64,000 bases of DNA, taken from NCBI RefSeq assembly GCF_001865675.1, contig NZ_CP011319.1:620001-684000 (forward strand), written 5' to 3'. The translations under genes were made by a program, and so were the position numbers. The DNA comes from Janthinobacterium sp. 1_2014MBL_MicDiv (GTDB lineage Bacteria; Pseudomonadota; Gammaproteobacteria; Burkholderiales; Burkholderiaceae_D). The notes beneath the pieces are model-generated. The model was not told the origin of the DNA and did not search any database. It was given only the letters and a program-made list of their open reading frames with translations. Positions 25,794 through 33,540 of the stretch are shown one piece after another; positions within the stretch are counted from its first letter, which is position 1; the number at the start of each line of letters is the position of its first letter.

Positions 25794-26996
25794 ATGACCC
25801 ACGCATATATTTGCGACGCCCAGCGCACGCCATTCGGCCGCTACGGCGGCGGACTGGCCGGCGTGCGCGCCGACGACCTGGGCGCCGTGCCCATCCGTGC
25901 CTTGATGGCGCGCAACCCGGACGTGGACTGGACCGCCGTCACCGACGTGCTGTACGGCTGCGCCAACCAGGCGGGCGAGGACAACCGCAACGTGGCGCGC
26001 ATGGCCGCCTTGCTGGCCGGCCTGCCCGACAGCGTGCCGGGCGCCACCCTGAACCGTTTGTGCGGCTCGGGGCTGGACGCCATCGGCAGCGCCGCGCGCT
26101 TCATCAAGAGCGGCGAAGCGGGCTTGCTGATCGCAGGCGGCGTGGAAAGCATGAGCCGCGCGCCGTTCGTCATGGGCAAGGCCGACAGCGCCTTTGCGCG
26201 CGGCATGAAAATGGAAGACACGACCATCGGCTGGCGTTTCATCAACCCCTTGATGAAGGCGCAATACGGCGTCGATTCGATGCCGGAAACGGCGGAAAAC
26301 GTGGCGCTGGACTTTGGCATCAGCCGCGCGGACCAGGACGCGTTCGCCCTGGCCAGCCAGGTCAAGGCGCTGGCGGCGCAGCAGGCGGGCGTGTTCGACA
26401 GCGAGATCTGCCCCGTCAGCATCGTCCAGAAGAAGGGCGAACCGATCCACGTGGCCCGCGACGAGCACCCGCGCGCCACCACCCTGGAAACCTTGACGAA
26501 ACTCAAGCCCGTCGTGCGCGCCGATGGCACGGTCACGGCCGGCAACGCGTCCGGCGTCAACGATGGCGCGGCGGCCCTGCTGCTGGCCGATGAAGTCAAT
26601 GCGGCGCGCTTCGGCCTGACGCCGCGCGCGCGCGTGGTAGCCATGGCGACGGCCGGCGTCGCGCCGCGCATCATGGGCATCGGCCCCGCGCCCGCCACCC
26701 TGAAAGTGCTGGCCATGACGGGCTTGACCCTGGCCGACTTCGACGTCATCGAACTCAATGAAGCGTTTGCCGCGCAGGGGCTGGCCGTGCTGCGCCAGTT
26801 GGGCTTGCAGGACGACGACCCCCGCGTCAACCCGAACGGCGGCGCCATCGCCCTCGGCCATCCGCTGGGCGCCTCGGGCGCGCGCCTGGCCATGACGGCC
26901 GTCAACCAGCTGCACCGCACGGGCGGGCGCTATGCCTTATGCACCATGTGCATCGGCGTGGGCCAGGGCATCGCGCTGGTGCTGGAACGGGTGTGA
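25794..26996 (+). CDS. pcaF: 3-oxoadipyl-CoA thiolase
   Basis: PcaF cleaves 3-oxoadipyl-CoA to succinyl-CoA and acetyl-CoA. The 400-residue protein has the nucleophile C90 (NRLCGSGLDA), GHPLGASGAR near residue 355, and the second catalytic cysteine C386 in CIGVGQG. A GGAGG lies 7-8 bases upstream of the start. Directly after its stop come three 99-base units that re-encode a variant of its own C-terminus (see the repeat at 26997). Confidence 0.95.
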   Translation: MTHAYICDAQRTPFGRYGGGLAGVRADDLGAVPIRALMARNPDVDWTAVTDVLYGCANQAGEDNRNVARMAALLAGLPDSVPGATLNRLCGSGLDAIGSAARFIKSGEAGLLIAGGVESMSRAPFVMGKADSAFARGMKMEDTTIGWRFINPLMKAQYGVDSMPETAENVALDFGISRADQDAFALASQVKALAAQQAGVFDSEICPVSIVQKKGEPIHVARDEHPRATTLETLTKLKPVVRADGTVTAGNASGVNDGAAALLLADEVNAARFGLTPRARVVAMATAGVAPRIMGIGPAPATLKVLAMTGLTLADFDVIELNEAFAAQGLAVLRQLGLQDDDPRVNPNGGAIALGHPLGASGARLAMTAVNQLHRTGGRYALCTMCIGVGQGIALVLERV

Positions 26997-27293
26997 GCTG
27001 CAGCGCACCCGGGCAGGCGCCATGCACTGTGCACTGACACAAGATGCGGCATCGGCATCGGCCAGGGCATCGCGCTGGTGCTGGAACGGGTGTGAGCTGC
27101 AGCGCACCCGGGCAGGCGCCATGCACTGTGCACTGACACAAGATGCGGCATCGGCATCGGCCAGGGCATCGCGCTGGTGCTGGAACGGGTGTGAGCTGCA
27201 GCGCACCCGGGCAGGCGCCATGCACTGTGCACTGACACAAGATGCGGCATCGGCCTCGGCCAGGGCATCGCGCTGGTGCTGGAACGGGTGTGA
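26997..27293 (+). repeat. Three tandem 99-bp copies of a thiolase C-terminal segment
   Basis: The units are 26997-27095, 27096-27194 and 27195-27293, identical except for one base in the last (GGCATC to GGCCTC). The last 36 bases of each are identical to the end of pcaF including its TGA. Read in the pcaF frame, each unit encodes 32 residues and a stop. The sequence contains ALCTDTRCGIGIGQG, then the PcaF ending IALVLERV. The genuine end of pcaF (26909-26996) is a shorter, diverged version of the same segment. No Shine-Dalgarno or start codon suggests separate translation. Confidence 0.95.
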
Positions 27294-27392
27294 TTCCGCG
27301 CGTCCGACGGCGAAAAAAAAGTTGCCGGCGATACGTATTAACGCGTATGCCGACCGGCTTTTTGACCTCGATCAAGGGCGTATGATGCAAAA

Positions 27393-27427
27393 CCAGGCTG
27401 GCCGATGTTCTGCATCGGGCCGCCTGG
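27393..27427 (+). promoter_or_regulatory. Strong hairpin in the leader of the pcaT-like gene
   Basis: The arms CCAGGC-T-GGCC-GATG and CATC-G-GGCC-GCCTGG form a stem of 14 pairs with one bulge per side and a 5-base loop. A run of seven T residues follows at 27444-27450, only about 20 bases before the start codon at 27470. The spacing is too long for a standard terminator, so this may be an attenuator-like leader or the end of the pcaIJF transcript. Confidence 0.4.
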
Positions 27428-27469
27428 CACTGGCTTCCGGGCCGTTTTTTTGAATACAAGAAGACTGAT

Positions 27470-28765
27470 ATGACATCCCACGATACTCCGCATGACGTTG
27501 CGCAGCTGACTTCCCAGCAGCGCATCAAGGCCATCATTGGCGCTTCCTCCGGTAACCTGGTCGAGTGGTTCGACTTCTATATTTATTCCTTTTGCGCGCT
27601 GTATTTCTCGCACGCCTTCTTCCCTTCCGGCAATCCCACCACGCAGCTGCTGCAGACGGCCGGCATCTTTGCCGCCGGCTTCCTCATGCGCCCCGTGGGC
27701 GGCTGGCTGTTCGGCCGCATCGCCGACAAGTACGGCCGCCGCCAGTCGATGATGATTTCCGTGCTGATGATGTGCGGCGGCTCGCTGATGATCGCCGTCA
27801 TGCCCACCTATGACACGATCGGCGCCTTCGCCCCGTTCCTGCTGCTGGTGGCGCGCCTGTTCCAGGGACTGTCCGTGGGCGGCGAGTACGGCACCAGCGC
27901 CACCTACATGAGCGAAGTGTCGGAATCGGGCAAGCGCGGTTTCTTTGCCTCGTTCCAGTACGTGACCCTGATCGGCGGCCAGCTGCTGGCGCTGCTGGTG
28001 CTGGTGGTCTTGCAGCAATTGCTGACCCTGGAAGAATTGCGCGCCTGGGGCTGGCGCATCCCGTTCGTCTTCGGCGCGCTGGCGGCCCTAGTGTCGCTGA
28101 ACCTGCGTAAATCCCTGACGGAAACGACCACCGCCAGCGAGCGCAAGGACAAGGATGCGGGCAGCCTGCGCGGCTTGCTCAAGCACAAACGCGCCTTCAT
28201 CACGGTGCTGGGCTTTACGGCCGGCGGTTCGCTCGTGTTCTACACCTTCACCACGTATATGCAGAAATACCTGGTCAATACGGCCGGCATGGATACCAAG
28301 ACGGCCAGCGCCGTCATGACCTGCGCCCTGCTCGTGTACATGGTGCTGCAGCCCGTGTTCGGTGCCCTGTCCGACCGCATCGGCCGCCGCACCTCGATGC
28401 TGTTCTTCGGCGGCCTGGCCACCCTGTGCGTGTTGCCGATCATGCATGCCCTGAAGGATATTTCCAGCCCGTACGCGGCGTTTGGCCTGATCATCATCGC
28501 CCTGGCCATCATCAGTTTCTACACCTCGATCAGTGGCTTGATCAAGGCGGAAATGTTCCCCGTCGAAGTGCGCGCGCTGGGCGTGGGCCTGTCGTACGCG
28601 GTCGCCAACGCCATGTTCGGCGGTTCGGCCGAATACGTGGCGCTGCAGTTCAAGGCCTGGCACGTGGAAGAGTATTTCTATTGGTACGTGACCATCATGT
28701 GCCTGATCTCCTTCATCGTCGCCATCCGCATGCCGGACCCGAGCCGCTCGGGTCTGCTGAAATAA
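27470..28765 (+). CDS. pcaT: MHS-family (MFS) dicarboxylate transporter, PcaT/KgtP-like
   Basis: A 431-residue, 12-helix transporter of the metabolite:H+ symporter family. It has the loop motif GRIADKYGRR between helices 2 and 3 and the repeat DRIGRR in the second half. It resembles alpha-ketoglutarate permease KgtP and PcaT, the beta-ketoadipate transporter of Pseudomonas. The pca neighbourhood favours uptake of beta-ketoadipate or a related dicarboxylate. The substrate cannot be proven from sequence. Confidence 0.75.
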   Translation: MTSHDTPHDVAQLTSQQRIKAIIGASSGNLVEWFDFYIYSFCALYFSHAFFPSGNPTTQLLQTAGIFAAGFLMRPVGGWLFGRIADKYGRRQSMMISVLMMCGGSLMIAVMPTYDTIGAFAPFLLLVARLFQGLSVGGEYGTSATYMSEVSESGKRGFFASFQYVTLIGGQLLALLVLVVLQQLLTLEELRAWGWRIPFVFGALAALVSLNLRKSLTETTTASERKDKDAGSLRGLLKHKRAFITVLGFTAGGSLVFYTFTTYMQKYLVNTAGMDTKTASAVMTCALLVYMVLQPVFGALSDRIGRRTSMLFFGGLATLCVLPIMHALKDISSPYAAFGLIIIALAIISFYTSISGLIKAEMFPVEVRALGVGLSYAVANAMFGGSAEYVALQFKAWHVEEYFYWYVTIMCLISFIVAIRMPDPSRSGLLK

Positions 28766-28782
28766 AGTTGCCGTAAAATATG

Positions 28783-28808
28783 GGCGGCACCGCGGTGCCG
28801 CCTTTTTT
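28783..28808 (+). terminator. Intrinsic terminator after the transporter
   Basis: A perfect stem, GGCGGCACC (28783-28791) and GGTGCCGCC (28794-28802), is followed by six T residues. It separates the pca cluster from the FAH-family gene. Confidence 0.93.
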
Positions 28809-28846
28809 CTATTGTCGCCGTTCCCCCCTGCCGATCAGGAGTTTCC

Positions 28847-29542
28847 ATGCCGTATGTCATTCCCGCAGCCATCCAGCCCAGCGTTCCCGTCGCCGGCAGC
28901 GCCGATAGCTTTCCCGTCCACCGCATCTATTGCGTGGGCCGCAACTATGTCGAGCATGCCAAGGAAATGGGCCACACGGGCCGCGAGGCGCCGTTTTTCT
29001 TCATGAAACCCAACGACGCCGTGTTGCCCGTGCCTGCCGGCACGACGGGCGCATTGCCGTATCCGGCGCAGACGCAGGATTTTCAGCATGAGATGGAGCT
29101 GGTGGTGGCCATCGGCAAGGGCGGCAGCGATATCGGCGTCGACGAGGCCATGGCGCACGTGTGGGGCTACGCCGTGGGCCTGGACATGACGCGCCGCGAC
29201 GTGCAGGGCGCGGCGAAAAAGCTGGGCCGTCCATGGGAGACGGGCAAGGCCTTCGAATGCTCGGCGCCCATCGGCCCCATCACGCCGGCCGCGCAGGCGG
29301 GCGACGTCGGGCAGGCCGCCATCACCCTGCACGTGAATGGCGAGCTGCGCCAGGGCAGCAACATCGCCATGCTGATCTGGAACGTGGCCGAAACCATCGC
29401 CGACCTGTCGACCTACTTTACCCTGCAACCGGGCGACCTGATCTATACGGGCACGCCGGCCGGCGTGGCGGCCGTGCAGCGCGGCGACGAGCTGGTGGGC
29501 GCCATCGATGGCCTCGGCGAATTGCGCGTCAAAGTGGTGTAA
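28847..29542 (+). CDS. Fumarylacetoacetate hydrolase family protein, possibly fumarylpyruvate hydrolase
   Basis: A 231-residue FAH-fold enzyme. IYCVGRNYVEHAKEMG and HEMELVVAIGKGG carry the metal-binding acidic residues, and the C-terminal IYTGTPAGV is the usual substrate loop. It most resembles fumarylpyruvate hydrolases of the gentisate pathway, but no gentisate dioxygenase or isomerase is adjacent, so another acylpyruvate is possible. A CAGGAG precedes the start, and terminators lie on both sides, so it is monocistronic. Confidence 0.75.
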   Translation: MPYVIPAAIQPSVPVAGSADSFPVHRIYCVGRNYVEHAKEMGHTGREAPFFFMKPNDAVLPVPAGTTGALPYPAQTQDFQHEMELVVAIGKGGSDIGVDEAMAHVWGYAVGLDMTRRDVQGAAKKLGRPWETGKAFECSAPIGPITPAAQAGDVGQAAITLHVNGELRQGSNIAMLIWNVAETIADLSTYFTLQPGDLIYTGTPAGVAAVQRGDELVGAIDGLGELRVKVV

Positions 29543-29566
29543 AGCGCGCTGGCGCACAACACGACG

Positions 29567-29601
29567 AGCCCGCATGGCGCACAATCGCCTTGCGGGCTTT
29601 T
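29567..29601 (+). terminator. Intrinsic terminator after the FAH-family gene
   Basis: The arms AGCCCGCA (29567-29574) and TGCGGGCT (29591-29598) are followed by a short T run. The loop is 16 bases. Confidence 0.75.
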
Positions 29602-29623
29602 ACATGGCATCAAGGAGATATGC

Positions 29624-29947
29624 ATGCTGAGCGAGACCTATTCTGTAGCGCAACCGACGCGCGCCGAGATCGACGCCCTGGCGGGGCCGGCCCTGCTGGA
29701 ATTCGGCACGGGCTGGTGTGGCCATTGCCGCGCCACCCAGGCGCCGCTGGCCGCCGCGTTTGCAGCGCACCCCGGGGTGCCGCATGTGCGCGTGGAAGAC
29801 GGCCCCGGCCGCGCCCTGGGCCGTTCATTCAAGGTGAAACTGTGGCCGACCCTGATCTTCCTCAAGGATGGCCAGGAAGTGGCGCGCCTCGTGCGCCCGC
29901 TCGACAGCGCCGAGATTGAGCAGGCTTTCGCATTGATTGATGCGTAG
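29624..29947 (+). CDS. Thioredoxin-family protein
   Basis: A 107-residue cytoplasmic protein with the redox motif WCGHC (C32, C35) and the cis-proline segment LWPTLIFLKDG. WCGHC is the motif of protein disulfide isomerases rather than the WCGPC of housekeeping thioredoxin. It has no signal peptide. It stands alone, with an AAGGAG upstream of the ATG. Confidence 0.85.
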   Translation: MLSETYSVAQPTRAEIDALAGPALLEFGTGWCGHCRATQAPLAAAFAAHPGVPHVRVEDGPGRALGRSFKVKLWPTLIFLKDGQEVARLVRPLDSAEIEQAFALIDA

Positions 29948-29973
29948 GTCGGCTTAGCGCAGCGTAAGCCGAC
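29948..29973. repeat. REP-like hairpin
   Basis: GTCGGCTTA and TAAGCCGAC flank an 8-base centre directly after the thioredoxin-gene stop. It is a variant of the hairpin family seen at 3608 and 50377. Confidence 0.75.
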
Positions 29974-30004
29974 ACCACCGCACTACATGCTCTAACACAA
30001 CTTC

Positions 30005-30033
30005 TTGCCGCACCGCAGCACTGCGCGTATCAT
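30005..30033 (+). promoter_or_regulatory. Candidate sigma-70 promoter in front of the structured region
   Basis: TTGCCG (30005-30010) and TATCAT (30028-30033) are separated by exactly 17 bases. Transcription would start near 30040, just before a set of nested inverted repeats. Confidence 0.45.
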
Positions 30034-30039
30034 AGGCCG

Positions 30040-30352
30040 CTTACAGCAAGATCAACCGCATCCTTGACCGGATGCAGGCGCGATCATCGCCGGCCCGCTC
30101 CATCCGGAGGGGCCGCAGGCAAGGATTCACCACAAATGACCGATGCCGCGATGCCGACGCGCGGGTCTGGTACGGAATGCCTGGCGATACGCCGGGCCTG
30201 ATACACGTCGCCCATCCCCTGACGCCTTTCCTGCCGTGCCCCGGGCAACCGGATGGCGCACGACCGTTGTTTCTCTAAATCAGCACTGATCACGGCGCGA
30301 TAGCGCGCGTTGCCGGCAGTTCGCTACGGCAACAAAAACCGTTGTTTTTTGT
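30040..30352 (+). ncRNA. Candidate structured RNA or long leader before an MHS transporter
   Basis: The intergenic region 29948-30496 holds no convincing gene; the 68-codon frame at 30072 has no Shine-Dalgarno. It does hold nested inverted repeats. ATCCTTG (30060-30066) pairs with CAAGGAT (30120-30126), CCGGATG (30068-30074) with CATCCGG (30101-30107), and GCGAT/ATCGC at 30080-30090 forms an inner hairpin. A hairpin GTTGCCG/CGGCAAC at 30309-30333, followed by an AT-rich stem and a T run, could end the transcript. It matches no riboswitch class I know. A stand-alone small RNA or a leader of the gene at 30497 are both possible. Confidence 0.35.
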
Positions 30353-30496
30353 TTGCAAATTTAATAGCAAATGCGCGGCAAATGCCCGCATGCAAGGCTA
30401 TGATATGCGAACGACACGGAGACAACGTGCTGTGCTGCTGCCTGAAAAAACATCCAGAGAATGGCCTTTAGACACCCTCCCCAAGGAGCGCAGTAA

Positions 30497-31783
30497 ATGA
30501 GCACCCCCCCCAAGAAAAATTCCCCCGGCACGGTGCTGTTCGCCAGCCTGATCGGCACCACCATCGAGTTCTTTGACTTTTATATCTACGCCACCGCCGC
30601 CGTGCTGGTGTTCCCGAAACTGTTCTTCCCCGCCGGCGACCCGTCGGCCGCCGTGCTGCAATCGCTGGCCACGTTCGCCATCGCCTTCTTTGCCCGCCCC
30701 ATCGGCTCGGCCGTGTTCGGCCACTTCGGCGACCGCATCGGCCGCAAGGCGACCCTGGTGGCCGCCTTGCTGACCATGGGTATTTCCACCGTCATCATCG
30801 GCTTGCTGCCGACCTATGCGGCCATCGGCACCCTGGCGCCATTGCTGCTGGCGCTGTGCCGTTTCGGCCAGGGCCTGGGCCTGGGCGGCGAATGGGGCGG
30901 CGCGGTGCTGCTGGCCACGGAAAACGCGCCACCGGGCAAGCGCGCCTGGTACGGCATGTTCCCGCAGCTCGGTGCGCCGATCGGTTTCTTCCTGTCGGGC
31001 GGCATCTTCCTGCTGCTCAGCGAAACCATGACCGATGAGCAGTTCTTCAGCTATGGCTGGCGCATCCCGTTCCTGGCCAGCGCGCTGCTGGTCATCGTCG
31101 GCCTGTACGTGCGCCTGAAGATCACGGAAACGCCGGACTTCCAGAAAGTCATCGACAAGAACGAGGTCGTGAAACTGCCGGTGGCCACCGTGTTCCGCCA
31201 GCACGGCCGCATGCTGTTCCTGGGTACCATCATCGCCCTGGCCACCTTCGTGCTGTTCTACCTGATGACGGTGTTCGCGCTGAGCTGGGGCACGACCAAG
31301 CTGGGCTTCACGCGCAAGGAATTCCTCATCGTGCAGCTGTTTGCCGTGCTGTTCTTCGCCCTGACGATTCCATTTTCGGCCGTGCTGGCAGACCGCCGCG
31401 GCCGCCGTGCGACCATGATCTGGGTCTCCGTCGCCATCGCCATCTTCGGCCTGGTGCTGGCACCGATGTTCGGCTCGGGCGTGACGTGGGAAGTGACCGT
31501 CTTCATGGCCGTCGGCCTCGGCTTGATGGGCATGACCTACGGCCCGCTGGGCACCATGCTGTCCGAGCTGTTCCCGCCCGAAGTGCGCTACACGGGCGCG
31601 TCGCTGACGTTCAACCTGGCCGGCATCCTGGGCGCTTCGCTGGCGCCGTATATCGCCACCTGGCTGGCCACAAATTATGGCTTGCATTACGTCGGCTATT
31701 ACCTGTCGCTGGCCGCGGTGCTGACCCTGGGTGCCTTGCTGATGGTGGGCAAGCCACAGGCGGGCAAGGAAGCCTGGCAGTAA
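30497..31783 (+). CDS. MHS-family (MFS) metabolite transporter
   Basis: A 428-residue, 12-helix transporter with the helix 2-3 motif GHFGDRIGRKATL and the second-half LADRRGRRATM. The opening FASLIGTTIEFFDFYIYATAAVLVFPKLFFP is typical of the proline/betaine-shikimate-citrate branch; the substrate is unknown. It belongs to the same superfamily as the transporter at 27470 but to a different branch. It has an AAGGAG Shine-Dalgarno and a long upstream region. Confidence 0.85.
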   Translation: MSTPPKKNSPGTVLFASLIGTTIEFFDFYIYATAAVLVFPKLFFPAGDPSAAVLQSLATFAIAFFARPIGSAVFGHFGDRIGRKATLVAALLTMGISTVIIGLLPTYAAIGTLAPLLLALCRFGQGLGLGGEWGGAVLLATENAPPGKRAWYGMFPQLGAPIGFFLSGGIFLLLSETMTDEQFFSYGWRIPFLASALLVIVGLYVRLKITETPDFQKVIDKNEVVKLPVATVFRQHGRMLFLGTIIALATFVLFYLMTVFALSWGTTKLGFTRKEFLIVQLFAVLFFALTIPFSAVLADRRGRRATMIWVSVAIAIFGLVLAPMFGSGVTWEVTVFMAVGLGLMGMTYGPLGTMLSELFPPEVRYTGASLTFNLAGILGASLAPYIATWLATNYGLHYVGYYLSLAAVLTLGALLMVGKPQAGKEAWQ

Positions 31784-31810
31784 ACGCGCACGCCGTGTGA
31801 GCACCGCGCA

Positions 31811-31842
31811 AGCCGCCAGCCTTCCAGCTGGCGGCTTTTTTT
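31811..31842 (+). terminator. Intrinsic terminator between convergent genes
   Basis: A perfect 10-base stem, AGCCGCCAGC (31811-31820) and GCTGGCGGCT (31827-31836), is followed by a T run. It terminates the transporter gene, and its end touches the stop of the phosphatase gene. Confidence 0.95.
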
Positions 31843-33434
31843 CACCGTGACGGCGCCGCCACGTGGCCGTAGCAGGCCTTCAGTCCCGTGTAGTCGTAGA
31901 ACACGCTGCCCGGCGCGATGCGGGCGCCGTCGCAGGACGCCTGGAACGGCGTTTCCTTTTCGTTGTACAGCAGGCGCACGATCAGCTGGCCTGCCGCATT
32001 GCGGTACACGTCCCACTGCAGGTTGGCCGCCAGCGGCGACACCTGCGCGCCGCGCCATCGGTTGTTGGCATAGCTGTAGGGTGTGGCCTCCGGCAGGGGC
32101 GCCAGCGCCTGCTGCAAACCCATGGCCGAGGCCAGCGGAATGATCATCTCGGCATGCGTGAAGCGCAGCTTGGCCGCATGGCGCCCGTCGCCGCTGGCCA
32201 GCGCATCGACCTCCCTGAAGAAATCCTCGCGCAGCGCCAGGGCGAAGCGCCACGTCACGCCGGCGCTGTCCGTGGTGGACGGCCCCTTCTGGTAAAAATC
32301 CTCGTGGTCGGCCACCGCAGCGTAGTAGCGCGCGTCGTCGGCCGGCATGTAGCGGCTGAAATCGGCCGCCACCTCGTGGCGCATGCCGGCGGCGATGGCG
32401 TACAGCTCATACAGTTTCGTGGCGGCCGCATTGACGCTGCGGATGGCCGTCTTGCCGCTGCCTGTCAGGGTGCGCGTGAATTTGCCATCCGCGCTGGTAA
32501 ACGTGTAGCTGCCCGTGTCCGCATAGCTGGTGCGGCCGCCGTCAAACTGCGCCAGGAAGGCTGGCGTAAACAGCCGTTCGAGCACCTGGCGCGCATGCCT
32601 GGCTGCCGCCGGCTGCCTGGCGGGGGCCGCCGTCAGGGTGTCGAGCCGCTTGGTCCTGATGTAGTGCTGGTAGGCCTGGCTGGCCTCATAGGTGGCGAAA
32701 TACGGGCTGGCGCGATCGGTGACGCGGTCCGTCTGTGGCGCCAGCTTGTGCGCGTACAGCAGGAAGCGGTTGACGCCATCGGGCTGTAATGTCGGCTGCA
32801 CCCCGGAGGCGCGTCCCTGTGGATACGGCGCCGGCGCGGGCGGCAGATACAGCAGCGGCGCGAGCGCCGGCGCATGCTCGAGTAGCGACTGCGTGAAGAA
32901 GCGCGCGCTGTCGCGGGCGCGGTCCACGCCCGAGTGGATGGTGACGAGCTGGCGCGGCGCCGTGGCCGCATCCTGTTCCAGCTGCGCAAACAAGGCGGGC
33001 AGGCGCGCCAGCAGGCGCACGGCCAGCTGCCGGTGTTCGGCTATGCCCGTCTGCGACAGATTGCCATAGCCGGGCTGCTCGATGCCGGCCACGCCATAGC
33101 CGAGCAGGGCGTTGGCCTGCATCAGGGCCAGGATGTCCGGCCCCAGTTCGCGTCCCAGCGGTGTCAGGGCATCCTGCGCGGCCGCCTGCCGCCACATCGC
33201 GTACAGGGCCGCGTCGCCCTTCATGCCGGTCAGGCCGCGCGCGCCATGGCGCGCCACCAGCTGCGTGAAGACGGGCTGGAAGCCGGCCGGCGGCGCGGCA
33301 TACGTGGCCGGGTCCTGTTGCGGCGCGTAGGGCGTCTTGGTCTGGTAATAGCCATCCTGGGCCAGGGCGGGACTGGCGTACAGGGCGAAGGCCAGGGCCA
33401 GCGGCATGCTGGACGGGGGAAGCGAGAGGGGCAT
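31842..33434 (-). CDS. Secreted histidine-type phosphatase, MINPP-like
   Basis: A 530-residue protein with a signal peptide (cleavage near ASPALA at 25), the histidine-phosphatase motif RHGAR at 62-66 with nucleophile H63, and the proton-donor motif HAE in FTHAEMIIPLASAMG near residue 430. HAE in place of HD is characteristic of multiple inositol polyphosphate phosphatases, so activity on phytate or other phosphoesters outside the cytoplasm is likely. It lies next to the iron-uptake genes but on its own transcript. Confidence 0.78.
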   Translation of the reverse strand: MPLSLPPSSMPLALAFALYASPALAQDGYYQTKTPYAPQQDPATYAAPPAGFQPVFTQLVARHGARGLTGMKGDAALYAMWRQAAAQDALTPLGRELGPDILALMQANALLGYGVAGIEQPGYGNLSQTGIAEHRQLAVRLLARLPALFAQLEQDAATAPRQLVTIHSGVDRARDSARFFTQSLLEHAPALAPLLYLPPAPAPYPQGRASGVQPTLQPDGVNRFLLYAHKLAPQTDRVTDRASPYFATYEASQAYQHYIRTKRLDTLTAAPARQPAAARHARQVLERLFTPAFLAQFDGGRTSYADTGSYTFTSADGKFTRTLTGSGKTAIRSVNAAATKLYELYAIAAGMRHEVAADFSRYMPADDARYYAAVADHEDFYQKGPSTTDSAGVTWRFALALREDFFREVDALASGDGRHAAKLRFTHAEMIIPLASAMGLQQALAPLPEATPYSYANNRWRGAQVSPLAANLQWDVYRNAAGQLIVRLLYNEKETPFQASCDGARIAPGSVFYDYTGLKACYGHVAAPSR

Positions 33435-33480
33435 GGTTTTTGTGCGGATGGTTTCTTGAATGCAAGCCTAGCACCGAACG

Positions 33481-33513
33481 AAAAAAAAGCGGGCACGGCT
33501 GAATGCCGGCCCG
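33481..33513 (-). terminator. Intrinsic terminator of the TonB receptor gene
   Basis: On the minus strand a GC-rich stem (33489-33513) is followed by eight T residues (33481-33488 as A on the plus strand). It lies 28 bases after the receptor stop. Confidence 0.9.
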
Positions 33514-33540
33514 CCTGTGCTGTCATTGCAGGGCGTCAGC

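Noticed and set aside
24186..26915. 909-codon open frame on the minus strand across pcaIJF
   Set aside because: It is antisense to three clearly recognised genes and its translation is low-complexity Arg/His/Gln/Ala-rich, as expected from high-GC third-position bias.
26997..27293. CRISPR-like array
   Set aside because: The units are adjacent direct repeats without variable spacers, and they derive from a thiolase gene end.
30072..30278. 68-codon open frame in the region before the second MHS transporter
   Set aside because: It starts within a stem of the nested inverted repeats and has no Shine-Dalgarno; the composition looks non-coding.
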